Shown here: positions 42,827-52,298 of the stretch, in pieces
Position numbering within the stretch: position 1 is the first letter of the stretch
How the letters are laid out: each line of letters opens with the position of its first letter
Assembly: GCA_050297015.1 (NCBI GenBank)
Contig: JBNKRZ010000037.1
Location: 33,984-97,983 of the forward strand
Length of the DNA: 64,000 nt
From: JACKJA01 sp050297015
Lineage (GTDB): Bacteria > Pseudomonadota > Alphaproteobacteria > Micavibrionales > Micavibrionaceae
Direction: 5' to 3'
Notes under the pieces: model-generated
Seen by the model: only the letters and a program-made list of their open reading frames with translations
Database searches by the model: none
Told to the model about the DNA's origin: nothing
Made by a program: the position numbers and the translations under genes

Positions 42827-43300
42827 TCAGACCTCGATCGGCACACCCGGCTTTTCCTTGGAAGTGCGAATCGTCAAAGATGTTTTGACCGACTCTACGT
42901 GCTCTGCCGCCGTCAATTGTTCGCTGTGGAAGCGCTGATAATCATCCCAGTCTTTTGCCACGACTTTGAGAAGAAAGTCTGTCTCACCGGAGAGCATGTG
43001 ACATTCACGAATCTGCGGCCATTCTTGCACTTTTTGTTCAAAGGCTTTCAAAATTTCGTCGGCCTGACTGTCCAGTTCAACCATCGCAAACACCGTCACA
43101 CCATAGCCCATAAAGGCGGGATCAACCACAGCATGATAGCCCTTAATAAAACCGGCTTCCTCGAGAGCGCGCACACGACGCAAACAAGGCGGCGCAGATA
43201 TCCCGGCATTTTTAGCCAATTCAACATTTGTCATGCGCCCGTTATCCTGAAGATTATTCAGAATTTTACGATCAATCTTGTCAAGTTTAATGCGTTTCAT
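42827..43300 (-). CDS. Lrp/AsnC family transcriptional regulator
   Basis: 157-residue feast/famine regulator. The N-terminal winged helix is KIDRKILNNLQDNGRMTNVE and AGISAPPCLRRVRALEEAGF; the C-terminal RAM/AsnC ligand domain is VFAMVELDSQ, ECHMLSGETDFLLKVVAKDW. Length and motifs are standard. The effector is probably an amino acid. It is convergent with greA and divergent from the ELM1 gene 96 bp away. Confidence 0.95.
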   Translation of the reverse strand: MKRIKLDKIDRKILNNLQDNGRMTNVELAKNAGISAPPCLRRVRALEEAGFIKGYHAVVDPAFMGYGVTVFAMVELDSQADEILKAFEQKVQEWPQIRECHMLSGETDFLLKVVAKDWDDYQRFHSEQLTAAEHVESVKTSLTIRTSKEKPGVPIEV

Positions 43301-43396
43301 TTCTTTCTCTCTTCCAATGACAAGAAGGTGGTATAAGATTGTGGTTTGAATAGCGCAAGCATTTTTTGAAAGATTATTACAAAAGATTGTGAAAAC

Positions 43397-44326
43397 ATGA
43401 CATCCTGCTGGATCGTGACAGAAAAAGGACTAACCGGAACACTAAACCAGTGCCTTGGCGTAGCCGATGCGCTGGGGGTAAAGGCGCAAATAAAAGAAAT
43501 CGGCTTGTGCCAACCATGGACGACATTTTCTCCCTTACTGGGGTTTGAAAGCGCCGCCAGTTTCACAGGGGACAAGCTGGAGGCCCCGTGGCCGGACATT
43601 CTCATCGCCGGAGGGCGCAAAGCCATCGCGGCTGCGCGCTACGTCAAAAAAGCCAGCGGCGGGAAAACATTTACCGTCTTTCTGCAAGATCCGCGCATAT
43701 CCCCAAAGGCGTTTGATCTTGTCGCCCTGCCTGCCCATGACCCCACGCGCGGTGATAATGTCCTTGTCACCACGGGCGCCGCCAACCGGATCACACCGGA
43801 GCGACTGGCCGCAGAACGCCGCGCATGGGAAAAAACTTTTCTACGGTTGCCTAACCCGCGCGTAGCGGTCCTGATTGGTGGGAACAGCAAAGCCTACAAA
43901 ATGACGCCCGCCATAACCCGAAACCTTGCCACGCAGCTTAAAGAACTCGACGCCAGCCTGATGATTACGACATCGCGCCGTACCGGAAAAGAAAACGAAG
44001 CCATCCTCAAAGACACACTCAGAGATAAACAAAACACCTTTTTCTGGGATGGAAGCGGTGATAACCCTTACTTCGGCATGCTGGCCTGGGCGGATTTTAT
44101 CCTCGTCACCAACGACAGCGCCTCTATGCTCTCCGAAGCGGCAACCACCGGAAAGCCCGTTTATATGATCCCGCTGGAAGGACACTCAAAACGTTTTGAC
44201 ATATTGCACAAAAACCTGATAGAGAAAGGCTGCATACGCCGCTTTGACGGCAAACTGGAACGCTGGGATTACGAACCGCTGAACGATGCGGCATTAATCG
44301 CACAAAAAATAAAAAGAACAATATAA
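43397..44326 (+). CDS. ELM1/GtrOC1 family putative glycosyltransferase
   Basis: 309-residue protein of the mitochondrial fission ELM1 family, widespread in alphaproteobacteria. Typical blocks are WIVTEKGLTGTLNQCLGVAD, ILIAGGRKAIAAARYVKK, FLQDPRISPKAFDLVALPAHD, VLIGGNSKAYKM and LVTNDSASMLSEAATTGKPVYM, the last resembling a GT-B nucleotide-sugar site. Bacterial members are thought to be glycosyltransferases; the acceptor here is unknown. The next gene follows by 4 bp. Confidence 0.9.
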   Translation: MTSCWIVTEKGLTGTLNQCLGVADALGVKAQIKEIGLCQPWTTFSPLLGFESAASFTGDKLEAPWPDILIAGGRKAIAAARYVKKASGGKTFTVFLQDPRISPKAFDLVALPAHDPTRGDNVLVTTGAANRITPERLAAERRAWEKTFLRLPNPRVAVLIGGNSKAYKMTPAITRNLATQLKELDASLMITTSRRTGKENEAILKDTLRDKQNTFFWDGSGDNPYFGMLAWADFILVTNDSASMLSEAATTGKPVYMIPLEGHSKRFDILHKNLIEKGCIRRFDGKLERWDYEPLNDAALIAQKIKRTI

Positions 44327-44330
44327 TAAG

Positions 44331-45113
44331 ATGACAAAATGTAACGGCGATATTTTAACCCCGGAGAACATTCTCCCCGGCGGTCCCCTCCGTAAACAAG
44401 AAGAAATCATTACCGCTTGCCGGGAAGAGAACCTCTACGGTTTATTTCAGGAACTTCAGAATGCCCCAATTGAGAGCGAACAAGACTTTCTCTCTTTTTA
44501 CGAGGACACATGTCTTTTAGCCACATTCAGCCGTATAGACACAAGAAATCTGGTTTTATTCTCCGGCCACCACTGCAAAGAGGAAGCAGAAAAATATATT
44601 AACAAGAACCCTCACTACGATACCCTGCACACGCGCCCCGCGGGCGTTTTTCTCGATTCACTGGAGCAGAAGATTGGCGATAAGGAACTTTTCTACATGG
44701 CCGGTTACATTGCTGCCCTGCGCGTTGCAAACGAAACGAAAGCCTCTACCATTAAAACTTTTTTAAACGGCGCCAACGATACCACAACATTCCGCCTGGC
44801 GGAGCTGTGGGAACTCGCGGCCAACCCCGGCGTTCAAACCATCAATGGTAAACCCGTTACAAACTTCACCCCTTTAATGGCTCCTCATTTAATGGACTGG
44901 TTCAGCAACCTGCAAAACGCCGAAGCAACGAGCCTTCCTACAAACAAAGACCTGTGCTCTAAATTTCAAGACATAGCCCAAAAACGCTGCCTATCCCCCG
45001 AAACGCGCCTTCAAGCACAAAAAATTGCTCTAAAGTTCACGATGCCCTTGCTGCGCGACTTGAAAAACGCTACCTCTATCCCAGATCATTTAAGGCAACA
45101 TATTCCTGTATAA
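44331..45113 (+). CDS. Hypothetical protein after the ELM1 gene
   Basis: 260-residue, mostly helical soluble protein that I do not recognise. It has no signal peptide or membrane segment. Distinct stretches are EEIITACREENLYGLFQELQ, LVLFSGHHCKEEAEKYINKN, FYMAGYIAALRVANETKA and a C-terminal ALKFTMPLLRDLKNA. It starts 4 bp after the ELM1 stop and ends 25 bp before trxB, with normal codon use, so it is probably a real gene of the same transcript. Confidence 0.75.
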   Translation: MTKCNGDILTPENILPGGPLRKQEEIITACREENLYGLFQELQNAPIESEQDFLSFYEDTCLLATFSRIDTRNLVLFSGHHCKEEAEKYINKNPHYDTLHTRPAGVFLDSLEQKIGDKELFYMAGYIAALRVANETKASTIKTFLNGANDTTTFRLAELWELAANPGVQTINGKPVTNFTPLMAPHLMDWFSNLQNAEATSLPTNKDLCSKFQDIAQKRCLSPETRLQAQKIALKFTMPLLRDLKNATSIPDHLRQHIPV

Positions 45114-45138
45114 CGTAAAAATAAGTAAGAAAGAAACC

Positions 45139-46104
45139 ATGTCCGAAAGCAAGCACACAAAAGTCCTGATTATCGGTTCCGGCCCCGCCGGATACACAGC
45201 GGCCATCTATGCCGCCCGTGCAAACCTCGCCCCCATCATCGTAACGGGCATGCAGCCGGGGGGGCAGCTCACCATCACAACGGACGTGGAAAACTATCCC
45301 GGTTTTGCCGACCCTATCGAAGGGCCATGGCTGATGGAACAGATGCAAAAACAGGCCGAGAATGTAGGCACGGACATCATCAACGATTACATTTCTGACG
45401 TGGACTTCAATAAGCGCCCCTTCACCGCACAGGGCGATTCCGGGACGACCTACACCGCCGATACGGTGATTATTTCAACGGGCGCGCAAGCCCGCTGGCT
45501 GGGACTGGAATCCGAGAAAAAATGGCAGGGCTTCGGTGTTTCCGCCTGTGCGACCTGTGACGGATTTTTCTATCGCGGCAAGGAAGTCGCTGTAATCGGG
45601 GGAGGAAACTCCGCCGTGGAAGAGGCTCTATTCCTGACCAATTTCTGCGAAAAAGTCACACTGATCCACCGCCGGAATGAGCTGCGCGCCGAACGCATCG
45701 CCCAGGACCGCGTCTTCGCACACGAGAAAATCGACGTGCTGTGGGACACCGTTTTGGAAGAAATCGTCGGCGAGGAAGGTAAGGGCGTAACCGCCTTGCG
45801 CCTCAAAAACGTCAAAACGGACGAAGAAAGCACCCTGCCCGTGCACGGCGTGTTTATTGCCATCGGTCATGATCCCTCAACGCAGCTCTTTAAAGGCAAG
45901 GTCGATATGGATGATGAGGGCTATATCATCACAGCCCCCGACTCTACAGCCACTAATATTCCGGGCGTCTTTGCCGCAGGTGACGTAAAAGACAAGACCT
46001 ACCGCCAAGCTGTGACCGCCGCCGGGATGGGCTGCATGGCCGCGCTGGAGGCCGACCGGTTTATCCACGGAGAAGGAATACAGCAAACGGAAGAAGCCGC
46101 GTAA
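45139..46104 (+). CDS. trxB: Thioredoxin-disulfide reductase
   Basis: 321-residue flavoprotein that reduces thioredoxin with NADPH. The FAD loop is LIIGSGPAGYTAAIYAARA, the redox pair is in VSACATCDGFFYRG, the NADPH loop is VAVIGGGNSAVEEALFL and the C-terminal FAD contact is GVFAAGDVKDKTYRQAVTAA. Immediately downstream is a LysR gene; trxB-lsrB is the order known in Sinorhizobium, where LsrB responds to oxidative stress. Confidence 0.97.
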   Translation: MSESKHTKVLIIGSGPAGYTAAIYAARANLAPIIVTGMQPGGQLTITTDVENYPGFADPIEGPWLMEQMQKQAENVGTDIINDYISDVDFNKRPFTAQGDSGTTYTADTVIISTGAQARWLGLESEKKWQGFGVSACATCDGFFYRGKEVAVIGGGNSAVEEALFLTNFCEKVTLIHRRNELRAERIAQDRVFAHEKIDVLWDTVLEEIVGEEGKGVTALRLKNVKTDEESTLPVHGVFIAIGHDPSTQLFKGKVDMDDEGYIITAPDSTATNIPGVFAAGDVKDKTYRQAVTAAGMGCMAALEADRFIHGEGIQQTEEAA

Positions 46105-46147
46105 ATTTTATTTACCGTCTTCGCGCCTTCGTGCTAAAACCACTTTC

Positions 46148-47038
46148 ATGGACTGGGACAAATTACGCATATTTCACGTCGTCGCCGAAGCCGGGAGTTT
46201 TACCCACGCGGGAGAAACCCTGAACCTCAGCCAGTCAGCCATTTCACGCCAGATCAGCGGCCTTGAAGAATCGCTGGGCGTCACCCTGTTCCACCGTCAC
46301 GCGCGCGGACTAGTCCTGACTGAACAAGGCGAACTCCTCCAGAAAACAGCAAAGGATATCTTTGGCAAGCTCGCCATGATCGAAGGGCAACTCATCGATT
46401 CCAAAGAACTGGCCGAAGGTCCCTTGCGCGTTACGACTGTGGGCTTTCTCGGTTCGACATGGATTGCGCCTATGCTACGCGAACTGAGCGAAAAATACCC
46501 GAAACTGCAACTAACGATGCTCCTCGACAACCGTATTTACAATCTGGGTATGAACGAAGCGGATGCCGCCATTCGTCTGTACAAAATCGAACAGCCTGAC
46601 CTGATCCAGCATCATCTCGGCACAATCAATTTTCACATCTATGCCTCTAGGGACTATCTGCAAAAACACAGTGCCCCGGAAACAGTAAAAGATTTGAAAC
46701 AGCATACACTGATCGGCTACCCGGAAGGGGTCACCATCCCCTTCTCTGACCCTAACTGGCTATTTCGCACAGCAGGTGCCACACCAGATGAAGACGCCAA
46801 TTTACTCATGATGAATTCGATGTTCGCTATCCACAGTGCCGTTAAAACCGGTGCGGGACTAGCAGCCCTTCCTGATTACCTTATGGCCGACGACGCCCAT
46901 GTTGAAACGCTTCTTCCCAATCTCCAGCCTACTGGCGTAGATATGTATTTCGTCTACCCCGAAGAGCGCCGTCATTCGCAAAGAATAGCCGTCTTTAAAG
47001 ATTTTCTTTTGGAAAAGATAGAACAAGCCAATTTCTAA
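46148..47038 (+). CDS. LysR-type regulator, LsrB/VtlR-like by context
   Basis: 296-residue LysR protein. The winged helix is WDKLRIFHVVAEAGSFTHAG, then LNLSQSAISRQISGLEESLG and VTLFHRHARGLVLTEQGELL; the ligand domain includes VTTVGFLGSTWIAPMLREL and VKTGAGLAALPDYLMAD. LsrB/VtlR regulators sit next to trxB and to abcR small RNA genes in rhizobia and Brucella and activate an abcR gene. An sRNA-like unit follows here, so the LsrB/VtlR identification rests on neighbours on both sides. The ribosome site is weak. Confidence 0.9.
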   Translation: MDWDKLRIFHVVAEAGSFTHAGETLNLSQSAISRQISGLEESLGVTLFHRHARGLVLTEQGELLQKTAKDIFGKLAMIEGQLIDSKELAEGPLRVTTVGFLGSTWIAPMLRELSEKYPKLQLTMLLDNRIYNLGMNEADAAIRLYKIEQPDLIQHHLGTINFHIYASRDYLQKHSAPETVKDLKQHTLIGYPEGVTIPFSDPNWLFRTAGATPDEDANLLMMNSMFAIHSAVKTGAGLAALPDYLMADDAHVETLLPNLQPTGVDMYFVYPEERRHSQRIAVFKDFLLEKIEQANF

Positions 47039-47130
47039 TCAGCACTATCGCTTGATGGTCCATCAGCATACAATCGCCTGTTTTCAAAAAAGCGCTATCT
47101 TCCTTATTTTTAAAAGTGTATAAAGGGAGA

Positions 47131-47233
47131 ATCAACGTTTTGCGTTGATGGGGTCCCTCCTTAGGGATCCTACGTCTCCCAGACGTGAAACCTCCCTGTT
47201 CAACTCGCCGGGTCTTTTGACCCGGTTTTTTTT
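47131..47233 (+). ncRNA. AbcR (alpha-r15)-like small RNA
   Basis: About 103 bases from a predicted start after TATAAA (47119-47124) to eight T. Hairpin 1: ATCAACG (47131-47137) / CGTTGAT (47143-47149). Hairpin 2: TCCCT / AGGGA (47154-47158, 47163-47167), extended by GG/CC. Hairpin 3: ACGTCT-CCC-AGACGT (47172-47186). An unpaired CCTCCCTG (47191-47198) could pair with Shine-Dalgarno sequences, as AbcR RNAs do. The terminator is CCGGGTC-TTTT-GACCCGG (47208-47225). Place (after an LsrB-like gene), length and anti-Shine-Dalgarno loops match the alpha-r15 family; the assignment is by structure and context only. Confidence 0.65.
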
Positions 47234-47314
47234 ATCGCGCTTACCAGTAGTCAGTTACCACTAATCAGAATAAGATAACCTCTTACGATTCTGATAAATG
47301 ATGGCAGATATTGA

Positions 47315-48568
47315 ATGACAAAAACGACGATAGCCCTATTCAATCATGGCGGTGGTATTCGCGGTCTGATCCCGGCGCGGATCATGACAAAGATCGAAGA
47401 AGCAACCGGCCTGCCCATGACCTCGATGGTTGATCTTTTTGCCGGCCCGTCAACAGGCGCAATTTTGAACGCCGCTCTTAATTGTCCTAACCCCAGAATG
47501 CCGGGTAAGCCTCTCTATAAGGCACAACACCTCGTCAAATTTTATGAACGAAACGGCGCGAAAATATTCCCCCCGGACCGCTTTCGGGATTTGCGCGGGA
47601 TTGTCCACGACTTTAACAACCGCACTCTCCGCCTTGGCCAGCTCAACAACCTTTTTCGGCACGGTCACTACGATTCCGCCAATCTCAGCACGGCATTGCG
47701 CGCGATGTACGGTGATACAAAACTCTCCCAATCTTTATCGAGCCTTATCATTCCCACTTACAACATCGACGGGGAACAGCTTGAAATCGTTCAGGAAAGC
47801 GGTGAGAACACAGCCTCTCCCGTCCACACCCGCAATAACTTTATCGACCAAGGCGGGCACGCCGTTTGGCTAAAAAATATAAAAACGGGCTACCCGTCCG
47901 AACAAGCCGCACGCACACCGGATGTTTCCCTTTATGATGCGGTCATGGCCAGCGCCGCCGCGCCGACTTACTTCCCATGCCACCATTTTGACGTTAATCA
48001 CCCGGATGAACGGGGAAAACGTTCTTATACGGGGATCGATGGGGTTATTTTTGACAACCCGTGCATCAGTTATCTCGGCGCTATCCGGCGGCACGTTCCC
48101 GAAGATCACAAGCTTCTTATGATCGTTTTGGGCACGGGCTACACCAACCGTTCGGTCAAAAAGGAAGATTGGAACCGCTATGGCTCATTGGGTGTGGTCG
48201 ATCCCGTCAACGACTTGCCGCTCATCAATATCTTTTTCCACGCCTCAGAATCGGCTCTTATGGATAGCTTCCGTGAAGAAATGGAAGACAATTTGTTTAT
48301 CTTCAACAAATCCATGATCTCAAGCATCGATAACCCCGATGCCCCCAACACGCAAATCGACGATGCCAGCCCGGAAAACCTCAAACATCTGGAGACGTTT
48401 ACCGAAGAATTACTGGAAGAAAACAAAGGGCAATTCGACGCCATTTGTCACCTTCTCGTCAACCAACGTGATCGCCGGGAAGAAGAGCAAGCAAACAATG
48501 CCATCAGAAAGGCCAAAAAGCATTATTTCAGTCTGATGGGTAAACGCAAAAACGACAAAAAACGCTAG
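47315..48568 (+). CDS. Patatin-like phospholipase family protein
   Basis: 417-residue serine acyl hydrolase. The oxyanion loop is FNHGGGIRGLIPA, the nucleophile elbow is FAGPSTGAIL (GxSxG) and the catalytic aspartate is in GIDGVIFDNP. The family contains lipid acyl hydrolases, including some secreted effectors; no signal peptide or membrane segment is present here. The last 60 residues are a charged helical tail ending in KKHYFSLMGKRKNDKKR. It stands alone after the sRNA and is convergent with the aminotransferase gene. Confidence 0.9.
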   Translation: MTKTTIALFNHGGGIRGLIPARIMTKIEEATGLPMTSMVDLFAGPSTGAILNAALNCPNPRMPGKPLYKAQHLVKFYERNGAKIFPPDRFRDLRGIVHDFNNRTLRLGQLNNLFRHGHYDSANLSTALRAMYGDTKLSQSLSSLIIPTYNIDGEQLEIVQESGENTASPVHTRNNFIDQGGHAVWLKNIKTGYPSEQAARTPDVSLYDAVMASAAAPTYFPCHHFDVNHPDERGKRSYTGIDGVIFDNPCISYLGAIRRHVPEDHKLLMIVLGTGYTNRSVKKEDWNRYGSLGVVDPVNDLPLINIFFHASESALMDSFREEMEDNLFIFNKSMISSIDNPDAPNTQIDDASPENLKHLETFTEELLEENKGQFDAICHLLVNQRDRREEEQANNAIRKAKKHYFSLMGKRKNDKKR

Positions 48569-48578
48569 GATCTGCGAC

Positions 48579-49802
48579 CTAAGCCACAGCCCGCGCCTCC
48601 CCCTGCAAAGCGGCGCAAGCGCGTTGAATGCGCTGGCACGCTTCCTCCAGGATTTCATCAGATGTCGCGTAAGAAATACGGAAGCACGGTGAAAGACCGA
48701 AAGCCGCCCCCTGTACACAAGCCACGCCTTCCGCCTCCAGAAGGTACGTCACAAAATCTTCATCCGTTTCAATGCGCTTTCCCTCCGGCGTTTGTTTACC
48801 GATACAGCCCGCGCAAGACGGATAGACATAAAATGCGCCTTCGGGTTTATGGCATCGCAGCCCTTCCGCCTTGTTCATGGCCTCAACGACCATATCGCGG
48901 CGCCGTTTAAACACGGCATTGCGTTCTTCCAGAAATGATTGGTCACCGTTAAGCGCTTCGACGGCGGCGGCTTGCGTAATGGAGCACGTACCGGATGTTG
49001 ATTGCCCCTGAATGTTGGTCATCGCTTTAATCAGATCAACCGGACCGCCAGCATAACCAAGGCGCCATCCCGTCATCGCATACGCCTTTGATACACCATT
49101 AATGGTCAAAGTCCGCTCATACAAGCGCGGCTCAACCTGCGCCGGCGTTACAAACTCAAAATCGTCGTAAACAAGATGTTCGTACATATCATCCGTCATA
49201 ACCCATACGTGGGGATGTTTGAGAATAACATCCGTCAGCGCTTTCATCTCCTCCCGGCTATAGGCTGCGCCCGTCGGATTAGATGGCGAATTAATCAAAA
49301 CCCATTTTGTTTTCGGTGTAATTGCCGCCTCCAGCGCCTCCGGCTGGAGCTTAAAAGCCGCCTCCTCCGGGCAGTCCACAAAAACAGGCGTGCCGCCTAA
49401 AAGCTCCACCATATCCGGATACGACACCCAATACGGTGCCGGAATCACAACCTCATCCCCCGGATTAAGGCTCGCCATGAAAGCATTAAACAATATTTGT
49501 TTTCCGCCAGTCCCGGCAACAATTTGGTTCAATTCATAATCAAGACCGTTGTCGCGCTTAAATTTAGCTTGAATAGCTTTTTGCAGCGCCGGCGTACCGG
49601 GCACAGGCGTGTATTTCGTCTGCCCCTCATCAATGGCCACTTTGGCAGCATCTTTCACAAAATCGGGCGTATCGAAATCCGGTTCCCCCAGCCCCAATGA
49701 AATAATGTCGCGCCCCGCCGCTTTTAACTCACGAGCCTTGGCGGCCACCGCAATCGTAGCGGACGGCTTCATATTTTTTACACGATCAGCAACAATAGAC
49801 AT
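48579..49802 (-). CDS. Class Ib aspartate aminotransferase (PLP, fold type I)
   Basis: Transfers the amino group between aspartate and 2-oxoglutarate; some relatives also act on prephenate. The start at 49802 (MSIVADRVKNMKPSATIAVA) follows AGGAG; a TTG three codons upstream is too close to it. The 407-residue product has LGLGEPDFDTPDF, INSPSNPTGAAYSREEM, the PLP lysine in TINGVSKAYAMTGWRLGYAG and the substrate arginine in SPCFRISYATSDE. Length and motifs fit subgroup Ib. It is monocistronic. Confidence 0.94.
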   Translation of the reverse strand: MSIVADRVKNMKPSATIAVAAKARELKAAGRDIISLGLGEPDFDTPDFVKDAAKVAIDEGQTKYTPVPGTPALQKAIQAKFKRDNGLDYELNQIVAGTGGKQILFNAFMASLNPGDEVVIPAPYWVSYPDMVELLGGTPVFVDCPEEAAFKLQPEALEAAITPKTKWVLINSPSNPTGAAYSREEMKALTDVILKHPHVWVMTDDMYEHLVYDDFEFVTPAQVEPRLYERTLTINGVSKAYAMTGWRLGYAGGPVDLIKAMTNIQGQSTSGTCSITQAAAVEALNGDQSFLEERNAVFKRRRDMVVEAMNKAEGLRCHKPEGAFYVYPSCAGCIGKQTPEGKRIETDEDFVTYLLEAEGVACVQGAAFGLSPCFRISYATSDEILEEACQRIQRACAALQGEARAVA

Positions 49803-49977
49803 AAATTTCAAGCTCCTCTTTTCAATCCGGGGATATTACTAATAAAGAGGTTAAATAGCTTCCTCATGGATTGCAAGCACACTTCACATCATAAATTACA
49901 CTTGATTTCTAAAACTATTTCAGCATGATGATAGCCTTGCCGCGTGAGGCTAAAACCGAATAAATAAACGTGTTTCC

Positions 49978-50958
49978 ATGTCACTTCTAAAAAAAATCAA
50001 GCTCCCGCTTAAAGCACTAATCTCAGCAATGATTTTGGGGATATTGCTTCTTCGCGTAAAGCCTGATGAAATCATGAACATGACGCTTCATTTTGACGTT
50101 TTCTACCTGACCCTTGCTCTTGCATTTATGCTTATCCAGATCGTTGCGCTAGCCGGACGGTGGCATATGCTGGTCAATTTGAACCGCCCGATAATTCCCT
50201 TTGAAACATCACTGCGAATCACTGTGGCCGGCTTGCTTGCCAACTTTCTGTTATTTACGTCGATCAGCGGCGTATTCGTTCGTATTGCGCTCATCATGCA
50301 AGAAGGTGTTAAACTGTCGCACGCCCTATTTTCTGCGATCACCGACCGTATTCTGACATTCGCGGCTCTGGCCATCATGGCACTTTTATTCCTCCCGCAA
50401 CTAGCACCATACGTAGAGGAAAAAACATTCCTGACCCTTTCACTGGCGGCAGGAATAACCGTAACGACAGCCTTCGTATTTACGCCCTTTTTCTTTCATG
50501 ATTCCGTCCGCCGGATTGCCTATGGCAACCGCAAAATGGCTAAAGCCTATAAAAACATCCGCACTCTGTTGGAACAACCGGCTCTATTCATGAAAATTAT
50601 AACCATCAGTATGGGCGCACAGCTTTGCTATTTTGCCGCTGTCTATATGATCTCCCTGTCAACGGAGGCTACATTTTCATTCCTGCAAGTTCTAACCGTC
50701 CTACCGGTTATTGCTTTGGTCGCGGCACTCCCGATCAGTATCGGCGGCTGGGGCGTACGGGAAAGCGCCTTTATCATGGGACTCGGCTTAATCGGCACAC
50801 CGATGGAAACGGCATTCCTGATATCCGTTCAGATCGGTATTCTAAGCATGGTCTCTACGATCGTCGCGGGTATCCCAGCGCTGCTCAGCGGCAGTGCCCA
50901 AAGCATGATTAAAAGTACCAGCCGGTTCCGCAGCAAAAACAAAAATACACAGCCATAA
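49978..50958 (+). CDS. Lysylphosphatidylglycerol synthase TM-region family protein
   Basis: 326-residue membrane protein of the UPF0104 group, with about 8 hydrophobic segments (for example LISAMILGILLLRV, LALAFMLIQIVALAGRWHML, LADFLL-type stretches and VIALVAALPISIGGWGVRES). The GGWGVRESAF motif is characteristic. It lacks the C-terminal lysyl-transferase domain of MprF, so it is the flippase-like part only. It overlaps the next gene in TAATG, so the two are co-translated. A role in glycolipid or polymer export is inferred from that neighbour. Confidence 0.9.
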   Translation: MSLLKKIKLPLKALISAMILGILLLRVKPDEIMNMTLHFDVFYLTLALAFMLIQIVALAGRWHMLVNLNRPIIPFETSLRITVAGLLANFLLFTSISGVFVRIALIMQEGVKLSHALFSAITDRILTFAALAIMALLFLPQLAPYVEEKTFLTLSLAAGITVTTAFVFTPFFFHDSVRRIAYGNRKMAKAYKNIRTLLEQPALFMKIITISMGAQLCYFAAVYMISLSTEATFSFLQVLTVLPVIALVAALPISIGGWGVRESAFIMGLGLIGTPMETAFLISVQIGILSMVSTIVAGIPALLSGSAQSMIKSTSRFRSKNKNTQP

Positions 50959-52298
50959 TGCCTACGCCTCCGTCATTACCCAAAAGCATTTCCCTCATTG
51001 CTTTTTTCTTGGCTATCGCTCTTCAAATCGCTATAAATCTGTTTGAGGCACCGGAGACAAGCTATAAAGGACTACGCCTGAACGGCGCCGACCTGCTTCT
51101 TCCTTTTGCGGGGCTTAGCACATTATTCCTTCTCATCACTCAAAAGACCCGCTGGCCGCAATGGCATATGCGCCATGCCTATTGGTGGCTGGGCGCCCTC
51201 TCTCTCGTTTTTCTTTTGGCCCTTTTCAACGGCTATATAACAACAGGAGAATGGAGCCGCTGGGCGCTTTTTAACAAAGCTGCCGGCTGGCCTGTTCTTC
51301 TTGCCTATATGCTGTGGGGTGGCTGGATTGCGAGCAATTTCGGACAGAAAGGGTTACAAACTTTCTTGTATCCTTTTGTTCTGTTTTGCATCCTTCTCAC
51401 ACTCTCAATGTTGTTCATCGCCGTCTTGCGTGATTTTTCCGTAACCATACCATTATCCTATATGGACCAATTTCATAAACGTGTTGCAGGGCTTCTTTGT
51501 AACCGGAACGCTTTCGCCGTTCTGTTCGTTTCCATTTTGGCCATAACAACATGGATGCATTTGAACCAGCACCGCATATTACCCCACATGCTATTTTATA
51601 CGCTCTGGACAAGCGTGCCTTTGCTCTTGGTCTATAACGGCTCCCGCACGGGTTTCCTTCTTGTGGTTTTTGTTCTTTCGAGCTTTATGCTTCTAAGATT
51701 CAAGCGCTCACTCAAAAATATTATGTTCCCTTTAATAACAGGCATAATCATCATGACGGCTATCTCGCTTACCTCAGGACAAAGCCTCTTCCGGGAAAAA
51801 CAGTTACAGCGAAGCTACGCCATTTACGAGCTCGCCCAGAATGACCAATTAACGCCGGAAAACCTCTATAAAAAGCACAAACGCGCCAAAGCCGACAGTA
51901 CACGCGTGCGGGTATTCAACGAAGCGACCGCCCTTTGGAAAACGGCCCCCATAACGGGTACAGGCCTCGGCAGTTTTTTTCACGATCAAAACGAACACTA
52001 CGGTAAAGAAAAATACTGGTTTATCGACATCATTGACAGCACGCCCTTGTGGCTCTTAACGGAAACAGGGATGATCGGTTTATTCCTGTTTGCCGCTTTT
52101 TACAGCCTTGTTTTACGAACCCTCTGGCGCGCGGGTTCCAACGGCTCCTACGAAGCCGTTTTCCGGCAAAGCGTCATATTGGCTCTACTGGCTTTTGGGT
52201 TTGCATCGCTATTCCATGAATTGCTCTATATGCGCTTTTTATGGGTGCTTATCGGCATGGCGCTCGCAGTAACGCCCTCTGAAAAAAAACATCAATAA
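50958..52298 (+). CDS. O-antigen ligase/polymerase (Wzy_C) family membrane protein
   Basis: 446-residue protein with about 10-12 membrane segments and a large periplasmic loop. The conserved Wzy_C region is seen in HKRVAGLLCNRNAFAVLFVS, VYNGSRTGFLLVVFVLSSFM and TAPITGTGLGSFFHDQNEHY, with the FIDIIDSTPLWLLTETGMIG loop near the end. It probably joins or polymerises a glycan at the outer face of the inner membrane. The ATG overlaps the stop of the upstream flippase-like gene, and the 3' end overlaps the convergent kinase gene by 7 bp. No lipopolysaccharide cluster is around it. Confidence 0.88.
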   Translation: MPTPPSLPKSISLIAFFLAIALQIAINLFEAPETSYKGLRLNGADLLLPFAGLSTLFLLITQKTRWPQWHMRHAYWWLGALSLVFLLALFNGYITTGEWSRWALFNKAAGWPVLLAYMLWGGWIASNFGQKGLQTFLYPFVLFCILLTLSMLFIAVLRDFSVTIPLSYMDQFHKRVAGLLCNRNAFAVLFVSILAITTWMHLNQHRILPHMLFYTLWTSVPLLLVYNGSRTGFLLVVFVLSSFMLLRFKRSLKNIMFPLITGIIIMTAISLTSGQSLFREKQLQRSYAIYELAQNDQLTPENLYKKHKRAKADSTRVRVFNEATALWKTAPITGTGLGSFFHDQNEHYGKEKYWFIDIIDSTPLWLLTETGMIGLFLFAAFYSLVLRTLWRAGSNGSYEAVFRQSVILALLAFGFASLFHELLYMRFLWVLIGMALAVTPSEKKHQ

